NCBI GenBank assembly: GCA_016927125.1
Contig: JAFGNG010000122.1
Location: forward strand, 1 to 17,425
Source: Planctomycetota bacterium
GTDB taxonomy: Bacteria > Planctomycetota > SZUA-567 > JAFGNG01
DNA length: 17,425 bases
Direction of reading: 5' to 3'
A model generated the notes under the pieces. That model made no database searches and was not told the DNA's origin. It saw only the letters and a list, made by a program, of their open reading frames with translations. The position numbers and the translations under genes are program-made. Below are positions 1 through 7,482 of the stretch, piece by piece; the first letter of the stretch is position 1, and every line of letters starts with the position of its first letter.

Positions 1-336
1 AAGAAAAAGCGGGCCGAGGCGGTCAGCCGGATCATCAGCCGGGGCTATCTCTCGACGAAGAGGGTTTACATCGGCATGGCAACCTGCGAAATCGCAGCCG
101 GTTCAAAGGAAGTTATGGAAGTGTTCAAGGAAGCGATTGCCCGGGGGGTATTACGAGATGTCTACTTGAGCCAGAAGGGCTGCGCGGGGAGATGCAACCT
201 TGAACCCACCGTGGAAGTTATCGAACACGGGAAAAACCCGGTTCGCTATGGGCAGATAAATAGTGAGAAAGCCTTGGTGATAATCGAAAAACACCTGAAG
301 AATGGTGAAGTGCTTAAAGAATGGACAATTGATTAG
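1..336 (+). CDS. Thioredoxin-like [2Fe-2S] ferredoxin-domain protein, 5'-truncated
   Basis: The reading frame is open from base 1, and the residues before the first ATG (base 76) look like genuine protein (basic stretch, then KRVYIGMATC), so I treat this as a gene whose start lies left of the window. The visible 111 residues resemble the small thioredoxin-fold [2Fe-2S] proteins often found beside NuoF/HydB genes. Their family hallmark is a strand ending in GMATC followed by IAAG, then GCxxxC (here GCAGRC) and an EP turn. Cysteines of the visible part are C29, C61 and C65; the position where HydB/NuoE-type domains carry a second N-terminal cysteine (C+5) is glycine, which as I recall is usual for this subfamily. 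The gene ends 14 nt before hydB, so co-transcription is likely. It probably acts as an accessory electron-transfer or assembly protein; its exact role is not known to me. Confidence 0.8.
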   Translation, partial: KKKRAEAVSRIISRGYLSTKRVYIGMATCEIAAGSKEVMEVFKEAIARGVLRDVYLSQKGCAGRCNLEPTVEVIEHGKNPVRYGQINSEKALVIIEKHLKNGEVLKEWTID

Positions 337-350
337 AAAGTAACCAAGCC

Positions 351-2141
351 GTGGCCTACGATACGATTATAACCTTTTGCGATGGCACCAGATGCATGCA
401 CACCCAGGGGCGTGCCCTACAGGCTGTCCTGGAACAGGAACTCGAACGCTGCCAGATTAAGGACCGGGTTAAGATAACCCTCTCCGGGTGCCTGGGAATG
501 TGTGACAAGGGGCCGATCATGGTGGTCAACCCCGGGTACACCATTTATGGCAATCTCCAGGAAAGCGATATCCCTGAAATCGTTGCAGAGCATATTGTCA
601 AGGGTAATCCAGTCAGCCGGTTGGTGATTCAGGAAGACCATTTATACAACCGCTTCTTTCGGATCTTTGGGGACGCTAAATTCTTCGGCAAGCAAATGCG
701 AATTGCCCTGCGCAACTGCGGGATTATAGATCCTGAAAACATTGATGATTACCTTGCGCTCAATGGCTATGAAGCCCTGGCGAAGGTTTTAACCGAGATG
801 TCGCCGACGGAGGTGATTGCGGAAGTCAAGAAGAGCGGCTTGCGCGGCCGGGGCGGGGCGGGATTCCCAACGGGACTCAAATGGCAATTTACTGCGGAGC
901 AGGAGGGGCCGGATAAATTCGTGATCTGCAACGCAGACGAGGGCGATCCCGGCGCGTTTATGGATCGTAGCGCCATCGAGGGCGACCCGCACACGGTTCT
1001 AGAGGGAATGGCAATCGCGGGGTATGCCATCGGCGCCAAGAAAGGCGTTATCTATATCCGTGCAGAATACCCCCTTGCTATTGACAGATTGTATAAGGCC
1101 ATCAACCAGGCTAGGAAATACAACCTTCTGGGAGATAATATCTTAGAGGCAGGCTTTGATTTCGATATCGAGATCAGGTTGGGCGCCGGGGCCTTTGTGT
1201 GCGGTGAAGAAACCGCGCTGATCCATTCAATCCAGGGCGCGCGGGGAATGCCGCGGCCAAGGCCTCCCTATCCTTCAGTCTCAGGACTCTTTGGCAAGCC
1301 GACGTTGATTAACAATGTTGAAACCTGGGCGAATATCCCGGTGATCATGTTGGACGGGGCGGAATGGTTCAGCACCATCGGGACGGAGAAGAGCAAAGGC
1401 ACCAAGGTTTTTGCCCTGGCCGGCAAGGTGGTTAATACCGGGCTGGTAGAGGTGCCGATGGGGACTACCTTACGGCAGATTGTTTATGACATCGGCGGCG
1501 GCATTCCTGGCAATAAGAAACTAAAAGCCATCCAGACCGGCGGTCCCAGCGGCGGCTGTCTACCGGAGGATTATCTAGATACTCCGGTTGATTATGAATC
1601 CCTGGCCGCGGCCGGTTCCATTATGGGCTCCGGAGGGATGATTGTTATTGATGAAGCCTCCTGCATGGTGGATATTGCCAAATTTTTTCTGGAGTTCACC
1701 CAGAACGAATCTTGCGGCAAGTGTACCCCCTGCCGGGAAGGAACCAAGCGGATGTATGAGATTCTTGAACGGATTACCGCGGGAGAAGGCAGGGATGGCG
1801 ATATTGAAAAACTCGAACGCCTGGGCAACATGATCAAAAAATCATCCCTTTGTGGCCTGGGGCAATCGGCACCCAACCCGGTTTTGAGCACGATTAAAAA
1901 CTTCCGGGAGGAATACGAAGAACATATTCGGGAGAAGAAATGCCGGGCCGGGGTGTGCAAGGAGTTAATCGGCTATTCGGTTAATGACAATTGCATTGGT
2001 TGCGGCGCGTGCAAGAAGGCCTGCCCGGTGGGAGCGATTACCGGCAAGACCAAGAGCAAGCATGAAATTGATGCTGAAAAGTGCATAAAGTGTGGAATGT
2101 GTATTGCGACCTGTAAATTTGATGCAATCATAAAGGCATAG
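351..2141 (+). CDS. hydB: HydB, NAD(H)/FMN subunit of trimeric [FeFe]-hydrogenase
   Basis: This is the flavin subunit that exchanges electrons with NAD(H) in NuoF-like HydABC hydrogenases; it is cytoplasmic. The 596-residue protein has an N-terminal thioredoxin-like [2Fe-2S] domain (C10, C15, C47, C51) and the NuoF core with the glycine-rich FMN/NADH loop GRGGAGFPTG at 166-175. A [4Fe-4S] site follows (C455, C458, C461 and distal C501), and two C-terminal ferredoxin [4Fe-4S] motifs (C548/551/554/558 and C578/581/584/588). A CRAGVC pair (C531, C536) just before the ferredoxin domain may bind a further metal. The length and domain order match HydB of bifurcating hydrogenases such as that of Thermotoga. 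The start is GTG: it gives the expected N-terminus (MAYDTIITFC), with only a weak AGAAAG ribosome site upstream. The stop lies 9 nt before hydA. Confidence 0.95.
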   Translation: MAYDTIITFCDGTRCMHTQGRALQAVLEQELERCQIKDRVKITLSGCLGMCDKGPIMVVNPGYTIYGNLQESDIPEIVAEHIVKGNPVSRLVIQEDHLYNRFFRIFGDAKFFGKQMRIALRNCGIIDPENIDDYLALNGYEALAKVLTEMSPTEVIAEVKKSGLRGRGGAGFPTGLKWQFTAEQEGPDKFVICNADEGDPGAFMDRSAIEGDPHTVLEGMAIAGYAIGAKKGVIYIRAEYPLAIDRLYKAINQARKYNLLGDNILEAGFDFDIEIRLGAGAFVCGEETALIHSIQGARGMPRPRPPYPSVSGLFGKPTLINNVETWANIPVIMLDGAEWFSTIGTEKSKGTKVFALAGKVVNTGLVEVPMGTTLRQIVYDIGGGIPGNKKLKAIQTGGPSGGCLPEDYLDTPVDYESLAAAGSIMGSGGMIVIDEASCMVDIAKFFLEFTQNESCGKCTPCREGTKRMYEILERITAGEGRDGDIEKLERLGNMIKKSSLCGLGQSAPNPVLSTIKNFREEYEEHIREKKCRAGVCKELIGYSVNDNCIGCGACKKACPVGAITGKTKSKHEIDAEKCIKCGMCIATCKFDAIIKA

Positions 2142-2144
2142 GTG
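2140..2144 (+). promoter_or_regulatory. Ribosome binding site deciding the hydA start
   Basis: AGGTG overlaps the hydB stop codon and sits 6 nt before the ATG at 2151. The in-frame GTG at 2142 lies inside this site. It has its own possible AAAGG (2132-2136), but it would add only three residues not typical of the family. I prefer the ATG. Confidence 0.6.
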
Positions 2145-2150
2145 TTAATC

Positions 2151-3929
2151 ATGGCTGAAAAAATAAACATCACGATCAACGATAAACCCTACAAGGTTGA
2201 TGACGGCTTGACTATCATGCAGGCCGCGGACCACTGCGGCTACCATATCCCGAGGCTCTGCTACCATCCCGAGCTTTCCATCGAGGGTGCTTGCCGGGTT
2301 TGCATTGTACAGGTCGAGGGGGTCAAGAATTTTGTCGCCTCCTGCTGTTACCCGGCAAGTGACGGGATGAAGGTTTACACCAACACCAAAGAACTTCGCC
2401 AAGCGCGCAGGGATATTGTCGAACTCCTCTTGGATAATCATCCCGAGGATTGCCATACCTGCGAGCGCGATGGCAACTGCGAATTGCAGCGTCTGGCGTA
2501 CGCCATGGGCATCCGCAAGATGCATTTCAGCGGCGAGCGCAAGCATTACGAAATCGATATATCCTCACCCTCGGTGGTGCGGGACCCGGAAAAATGCATC
2601 CTCTGCGGCCGTTGTGTCCGGATGTGCCAGGAGATCCAGGGGATAAACGCCATCGGCTACGCGCACCGCGGTTTCAATACCGTAGTTACTCCTGCCTACA
2701 ATATGCCCTTCGGAGAGAGTGTCTGCAGCCATTGCGGGCAGTGCATTAATGTCTGCCCGACCGCCGCCTTCACCGAGACTAATTATACACAGGAGCTCTT
2801 TGAGAAGTTGAATGACAAGTCGTTCACCACAGTGGTGCAGATTGCCCCGGCGGTCAGGGCGGCCATCGGCGAAGCTTTCGACCTGGAGCTGGGCAGGAAC
2901 ATGGAGCATGAAACTGCGGCAGCGCTACGCAGGCTGGGGTTTGACTATGTCTTTGATACCCAGTTCAGCGCGGACCTGACCATCATGGAAGAAGGCAGCG
3001 AATTCCTGGAACGGTTCCAGTCAGGCGGCAAGTTGCCGATGATTACCTCTTGCTGCCCGGCCTGGATTAATACGCTGGAGATATTCTATCCCGATATGCT
3101 CGCAAACGTTTCGACTTGTAAGTCGCCGATGTCGATGATGAGCAATATTGTCAAGACGTTTTTTGCCCAAAAAAAGAAACTCGATCCTGAAAAAATCTAC
3201 AGCGTCGCGGTGATGCCTTGCACCGCCAAGAAGTGTGAATCGGTCAGGCCGGAACATTACATCAAGGGCCTGCGCTCCACCGATATCGTGATCACCACGA
3301 GGGAGTTAGCGTGGATGATCAAATCCGCCGGCATTGATTTCGTAAATATCAAAGGCGAGGCCTTTGACAAGCCCCTGGGCATGTCCTCCGGAGCGGGAAC
3401 CATCTTTGGGGTTACCGGCGGGGTAATGGAAGCAGCCTTGCGAACCGCGTACGAACTCTATACCGGAGAAACCCTGATTGAGATTGAATTGGAAGAGACC
3501 AGGGGATTCAAAGGGATTAAAGAAGGCATCATTGAGATTGACGGCAAACATCTGAATATTGCTGTCGCCCATGGACTCGGTAACGCGCACCGGTTAATGG
3601 ATGAAGTCCGCAAGGATCCGGGGAAATATCATTTTATTGAAATCATGGCCTGTCCCGGCGGTTGCATCGGCGGGGGAGGGCAGCCTTATCCGTGCGTTAA
3701 TTCAGAACCCCTGGATGAAGTCTGCCTGGGCAAGAGGGCGGAAGCGCTCTATGGTAATGACCGCAAGAATACCATCCGACGAAGCCATGAAAACCCGGAG
3801 ATCCAGCGTTTATACCGGGAGTTCCTGCAAAAGCCCTTGAGTGAAAAGTCGCATGAGCTGCTGCATACGCATTATTCGCCAAAGGAACCCAAAGGAATTA
3901 TCCACAATCAGGGAGTTATCAAGGTTTGA
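2151..3929 (+). CDS. hydA: HydA, catalytic [FeFe]-hydrogenase subunit
   Basis: This subunit makes or consumes H2 at the H-cluster. The 592 residues show the full relay. First comes a plant-type [2Fe-2S] domain (C37, C48, C51 and C65/66), then a His-ligated [4Fe-4S] site (H97, C101, C104, C110) and two [4Fe-4S] ferredoxin motifs (C149/152/155/159 and C192/195/198/202). The H domain follows. Motif L1 is TSCCPAW (299-305), with C301 as the likely proton-transfer cysteine and C302 as cluster ligand. L2 is MPCTAKKCE (C357). L3 is MACPGGCIGGGGQP (C501, C505). A small-subunit-like tail with RRSHENP ends the protein. This is the M3-type domain layout; there is no extra C-terminal [2Fe-2S] domain as in Thermotoga HydA. 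With hydB and hydC nearby, the enzyme is most likely the group A, NAD/ferredoxin-coupled, reversible bifurcating type. Direction in the cell cannot be read from sequence. Confidence 0.97.
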   Translation: MAEKINITINDKPYKVDDGLTIMQAADHCGYHIPRLCYHPELSIEGACRVCIVQVEGVKNFVASCCYPASDGMKVYTNTKELRQARRDIVELLLDNHPEDCHTCERDGNCELQRLAYAMGIRKMHFSGERKHYEIDISSPSVVRDPEKCILCGRCVRMCQEIQGINAIGYAHRGFNTVVTPAYNMPFGESVCSHCGQCINVCPTAAFTETNYTQELFEKLNDKSFTTVVQIAPAVRAAIGEAFDLELGRNMEHETAAALRRLGFDYVFDTQFSADLTIMEEGSEFLERFQSGGKLPMITSCCPAWINTLEIFYPDMLANVSTCKSPMSMMSNIVKTFFAQKKKLDPEKIYSVAVMPCTAKKCESVRPEHYIKGLRSTDIVITTRELAWMIKSAGIDFVNIKGEAFDKPLGMSSGAGTIFGVTGGVMEAALRTAYELYTGETLIEIELEETRGFKGIKEGIIEIDGKHLNIAVAHGLGNAHRLMDEVRKDPGKYHFIEIMACPGGCIGGGGQPYPCVNSEPLDEVCLGKRAEALYGNDRKNTIRRSHENPEIQRLYREFLQKPLSEKSHELLHTHYSPKEPKGIIHNQGVIKV

Positions 3930-3936
3930 GAGGTGG
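3930..3936 (+). promoter_or_regulatory. Ribosome binding site deciding the hydG start
   Basis: GAGGTGG lies 6 nt upstream of the ATG at 3943, right after the hydA stop. The frame stays open for another 34 codons inside hydA, but an upstream start would overlap hydA by about 90 nt and lacks a site this good. Confidence 0.75.
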
Positions 3937-3942
3937 ACAATT

Positions 3943-5460
3943 ATGAAAACCCTAATGCCAATCAACAACTATCCTCCTGCCCGGAGTGACTGGCAGAAGA
4001 ATCGCATCAAAGCTGCGGAGATAAAAAAGTATCTCAACCAGGGCAATTCGTTCATCGATGCAACCACCATTACCCAGAACCTGGAGAACACCAGGAATCC
4101 TGACCGGGTGATGGTCGAGGACATTTTGCAAAAGTCTTTGGAAATAGAAACCCTGAGCCCATTTGAAACCGCATGCCTGTTGAATGTGCAGGAGCCGGAG
4201 TTGTGGGAAAGGATGGCTGAGACCGCGGGCGCGGTCAAGCGCAAGGTATATGACAACCGGATTGTTACCTTCGCCCCCCTCTACCTTGGTAACAAATGCG
4301 TAAATGACTGCGCCTACTGCGGCTTCCGACGCTCCAATCATACTATCCAACGCAAGATTTTAAATCAGGAGCAGATTCGCAGAGAGATTGAGGTGCTGGT
4401 TGGCAAGATCGGGCACAAGCGCCTGATCCTGGTCTATGGCGAGCATCCGGAGACAGATGTGGATTACATTGCCGACAGCATCAAAACCATCGCTCAAGTT
4501 AAGGTCAAAACCCGCAAGGGCGGCACCACCGGGATCAGGCGCTGCAACATCAATGCCGCTCCCATGCAGGCGGCAGAACTTGCAAAGTTGCACCAGGCCG
4601 GGATCGGCACTTACCAGGTATTCCAGGAGACCTATCACCTACCGACCTACGAGAAGCTCCACCCGCCAGGGACACTCAAGGGAGATTACCTTTGGCGTTT
4701 GTATTGTATGCACCGGGCTTTTGAAGCTGGTATCGATGATGTCGGGATCGGGGTGCTTTTTGGCCTGTACGATTGGCGTTTTGAGGTAATGTGCTTGTTG
4801 CAGCACGCGCTTGAATTGGAGAATAAATTCGGGATCGGGCCACATACGGTATCCTTCCCTCGGCTGGAACCGGCGGCTAATACTTCTTTTATTGATAACA
4901 CCAGCCATAAGATCAATGATGAAAACTTTAAAAAGCTGGTTACAGTGATCAGGCTGGCAATTCCCTACACTGGCATGATTTTAACTGCCCGGGAGAGCGC
5001 CACAACCCGGATGGAAATCTTGCCCTTGGGCTGCACTCAGACCGATGCTTCCAGCAATATCGGGATCGGCGGGTATGCGGACCTCTTTGAAGGACAACAG
5101 GCGGAGAGGCAGCAGTTTATCCTCGGTGACACCCGGAGCCTGGACACGGTGGTCAGGCAGATTGCGGAGGCCGGGTATATCACCTCCTTCTGCACCGCGG
5201 GTTACCGCTGCGGCCGGACCGGAAGTAATATCATGGGGATGTTAAGGAGCGGCCGGGAAGGGCGGTTTTGCAAGCTCAATGCGGTGATTACCTTCCGGGA
5301 ATGGCTTGATGACTTCGCAACCGAAGAGACCAGGAAAATAGGCGAAAAGTTAATTGCGCAGGAAATCCAGGAAATCCAGGAAAAGCTACCTGAATTCTAT
5401 AACCAATTTGTGAAGTATTATGATGATACCAATAACGGCAAGCGGGATCTCTATTTTTAA
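3943..5460 (+). CDS. hydG: HydG, radical-SAM tyrosine lyase of H-cluster assembly
   Basis: HydG cleaves tyrosine with S-adenosylmethionine to give the CO and cyanide ligands, delivered on an Fe(CO)2CN synthon, for the H-cluster. The 505-residue protein carries the radical-SAM motif CxxxCxxC (C119, C123, C126 in CVNDCAYC) and the conserved GIGPHTVSFPR segment. Its H301 corresponds to the histidine that binds the fifth, labile iron in Thermoanaerobacter HydG. The C-terminal auxiliary-cluster region (about 415-445) is odd. Known HydGs have CX2CX22C; here the order is C417, G420, C423 and C443, so the middle cysteine is moved three residues. The rest of that region (SFCTA, GRTG, FC, a following phenylalanine-rich helix) aligns well. 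ThiH is excluded by this C-terminal extension and by gene context. It is flanked by hydA (13 nt) and hydC (11 nt), so it belongs to the operon. Confidence 0.95.
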   Translation: MKTLMPINNYPPARSDWQKNRIKAAEIKKYLNQGNSFIDATTITQNLENTRNPDRVMVEDILQKSLEIETLSPFETACLLNVQEPELWERMAETAGAVKRKVYDNRIVTFAPLYLGNKCVNDCAYCGFRRSNHTIQRKILNQEQIRREIEVLVGKIGHKRLILVYGEHPETDVDYIADSIKTIAQVKVKTRKGGTTGIRRCNINAAPMQAAELAKLHQAGIGTYQVFQETYHLPTYEKLHPPGTLKGDYLWRLYCMHRAFEAGIDDVGIGVLFGLYDWRFEVMCLLQHALELENKFGIGPHTVSFPRLEPAANTSFIDNTSHKINDENFKKLVTVIRLAIPYTGMILTARESATTRMEILPLGCTQTDASSNIGIGGYADLFEGQQAERQQFILGDTRSLDTVVRQIAEAGYITSFCTAGYRCGRTGSNIMGMLRSGREGRFCKLNAVITFREWLDDFATEETRKIGEKLIAQEIQEIQEKLPEFYNQFVKYYDDTNNGKRDLYF

Positions 5461-5471
5461 GGTGGGAAGCA

Positions 5472-5969
5472 ATGCAGACTATTGAAGCCGGAAAAATTGA
5501 AGAACTCAGAGAATTTATCGCCACAATCCTGAAAAGCGATTACGGTGATTCCAACCTGATTTCGGTGTTGCATAAAACCCAGGAACTCTTTGGGTATTTA
5601 CCCAGGGAGGTTATGGATGAAATTGCCCAGAGAATGAGCCTGCCCACAGCTCATATCTGGGGAGTGGCCACTTTTTACCATTATTTCAATCTGACCGCTC
5701 CCGGGAAATATGTGATTTCCATTTGCCTCGGGACGGCATGCTATGTCAAAGGGGCGGCGGAGATTCTTACTGTCATCGAACAAGAGCTTGGCATCAAGGT
5801 TGGCGAGACTACCGAGGACAAGCTATTTTCTCTCCAGCCAGCGCGCTGCCTCGGCGCCTGCGGTCTGGCGCCGGTAGTAATGATCAATGACAAGATTTAT
5901 GGTGATCTCACCACTGTGAAAATTAAAAAACTGATCATGGATTTTCGCAAAAGCGAGCAGCACAAATGA
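5472..5969 (+). CDS. hydC: HydC, NuoE-like [2Fe-2S] subunit of the hydrogenase
   Basis: This third subunit of the HydABC complex is homologous to NuoE of complex I and passes electrons at the flavin end. The 165 residues comprise an N-terminal helical domain with the typical LIxVLHKTQELFGYLP and ATFYHYF segments. The thioredoxin-like [2Fe-2S] domain follows, with C85, C90, C126 and C130 (CLGTAC and CLGAC). Length and motifs are normal for NuoE/HydC. The ribosome site AAGGTGGG overlaps the hydG stop. The gene is separated from hydB and hydA by hydG, which is not the order in the classical hydCBA operons. Its stop overlaps the hydE start by 4 nt (ATGA), which implies translational coupling. Confidence 0.93.
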   Translation: MQTIEAGKIEELREFIATILKSDYGDSNLISVLHKTQELFGYLPREVMDEIAQRMSLPTAHIWGVATFYHYFNLTAPGKYVISICLGTACYVKGAAEILTVIEQELGIKVGETTEDKLFSLQPARCLGACGLAPVVMINDKIYGDLTTVKIKKLIMDFRKSEQHK

Positions 5970-7036
5970 ATCCCAAAGAGACCCAGCTAATCATCAATCG
6001 GGTTTACAACTCAGCCCTGCCGGAACCGGGCGACCTGGTTAAATTATTAAACCTCGATTATGCTGCCAGCAGGAGCTTGTTTGTCTTTGCAGACCAGGTG
6101 CGGGAACGCTTTGTCGGCGATGAAATTCTGATTCGCGGGATCGTGGAGGTTTCCAACTATTGCCGGAATAACTGTGCCTATTGCGGCCTCAACCGAGGTA
6201 ACCTACAGCTTCCCCGCTACCGGTTGAGCGAGGCTGAAATTATGGAATGTGTCGGCAGGATTTACGAAACCGGAATTAAAACCGTGGTCATGCAGTCCGG
6301 GGAAGATGAAGGATTTGATCCCCGCTGGCTGGCCTCTTTGATTAAACGGATCAAGCATAAATATAACCTGGCCATAACCCTTTCGGTCGGGGAAACCAGC
6401 AGAGAGAATTACCGGCTTTGGAAATTTGCCGGCGCGGAGCGCTTCTTAATGAAAATCGAGACCACGGACAGAGACCTCTACCAATCGCTTCATCCGGGGA
6501 TGAGTTTGCAAAACCGGGTCCGGTGTTTGCACAATCATGACGAACTCGGCTATCAGACCGGGAGCGGCTGCATGATCGGCCTGCCGGGACAGACGCCGAT
6601 GACCCTGGCGAGCGATTTGCAGTTTTTTAAAAAAATGGATTTTGACATGCTTGGGATCGGACCTTTCATCCCGCACCCGGAAACCCCTTTGGGGAATATC
6701 CCCGCAGGCAACATGGAGACAGTCTATAAGATGCTGGCCTTGGCCCGGATCGTAAGCAGGAGAACCCATCTGCCCGCTACCACCGCGGTTTCAACCTTGT
6801 CCGGGAGGGAAGCTACGAGGACAGCCCTGCAGGTGGGTGCAAATGTGGTCATGATCAATTTCACCCCGGAAAAATACCATCATCTCTATGAAATCTACCC
6901 GCGCAGGAAAGGAGTCTCGGAATGGGAGGAATTGTCCGATCTTGAAAACATTGCAATGGAACTCGGAAGAAAAGTAAATTATTCCAAGGGTGACGCAATC
7001 AAAAATGTTAAAGAATATGGGTTTGCGGTTAACTGA
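5966..7036 (+). CDS. hydE: HydE, radical-SAM H-cluster maturase
   Basis: HydE works with HydG and HydF in building the [2Fe] subcluster; current models have it process the HydG-made Fe(CO)2CN synthon on the way to the dithiomethylamine-bridged core. The 356-residue protein has the radical-SAM motif CRNNCAYC (C66, C70, C73), the following NRGN segment, and the later SGEDEG and GPFIPHPETPL segments typical of HydE. The optional second cluster cysteines seen near the C terminus of Thermotoga HydE are absent, which is common and not needed for function. BioB and PylB are related, but the context of hydG and hydF settles the call. It overlaps hydC by 4 nt and ends 34 nt before the response regulator. 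Confidence 0.94.
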   Translation: MNPKETQLIINRVYNSALPEPGDLVKLLNLDYAASRSLFVFADQVRERFVGDEILIRGIVEVSNYCRNNCAYCGLNRGNLQLPRYRLSEAEIMECVGRIYETGIKTVVMQSGEDEGFDPRWLASLIKRIKHKYNLAITLSVGETSRENYRLWKFAGAERFLMKIETTDRDLYQSLHPGMSLQNRVRCLHNHDELGYQTGSGCMIGLPGQTPMTLASDLQFFKKMDFDMLGIGPFIPHPETPLGNIPAGNMETVYKMLALARIVSRRTHLPATTAVSTLSGREATRTALQVGANVVMINFTPEKYHHLYEIYPRRKGVSEWEELSDLENIAMELGRKVNYSKGDAIKNVKEYGFAVN

Positions 7037-7070
7037 GAGCAGTTACAAACTTTTTGAAAGGAGCACTAAG

Positions 7071-7454
7071 ATGGCTAAGAAGATCCTGGTAATCGATGAT
7101 GACGTGGAATTGGTTGAAGCGACCACCAATCTCCTGGAAGCAAAAGGGTATGCGGTAGTCAGCGCGAATGATGGCAAGCAGGGAGTTGCAAAGGCCAAGG
7201 CCGAAAAGCCCGACTTGATCCTCCTCGACGTGATGATGACCACCAAAACTGAAGGTTTTGATGTGGCCCGGGAGATGCATAAGGATCAGAATGTAAAGAA
7301 TATCCCGGTGATCATGATTACCGGCGTCAGGAAGGAAATGAACCTAACCTTCGGATTCGAGCCGGACGAAGACTGGCTGCCGGTTAAGGAAGTATTGGAA
7401 AAGCCGGTGAAGCCGGATGTCCTGCTTGCAGCTATAGAGAAAGCCTTTGCTTAA
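7071..7454 (+). CDS. Single-domain CheY-like response regulator
   Basis: This 127-residue protein is a stand-alone receiver domain with no output domain. It has the acidic pocket D9/D10, the phospho-acceptor D53 (LILLDVMM), the switch threonine T84 (MITG) and the conserved lysine K111 (EKP), so it should be phosphorylated normally. Between T84 and K111 there is a longer loop (roughly 86-108) containing DEDWLPV, which I associate with receivers found near anaerobic redox genes. The ATG at 7071 has a strong site (GAAAGGAG, 7056-7063); an open frame further upstream overlaps hydE and is rejected as the start. It lies between hydE and hydF in the same transcription direction, so it may link hydrogenase synthesis or activity to a two-component signal. 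No cognate kinase is in the window. Confidence 0.93.
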   Translation: MAKKILVIDDDVELVEATTNLLEAKGYAVVSANDGKQGVAKAKAEKPDLILLDVMMTTKTEGFDVAREMHKDQNVKNIPVIMITGVRKEMNLTFGFEPDEDWLPVKEVLEKPVKPDVLLAAIEKAFA

Positions 7455-7482
7455 TTATTGCTGGCATGAAAAGAGGTGAAAC

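Noticed and set aside
3841..3942. Upstream extension of hydG inside hydA
   Set aside because: It overlaps hydA, gives residues unlike HydG N-termini, and the ATG at 3943 has an excellent ribosome site.
6990..7070. Upstream extension of the response regulator inside hydE
   Set aside because: The receiver fold begins at MAKKILVIDDD; the ATG at 7071 has GAAAGGAG in front of it.
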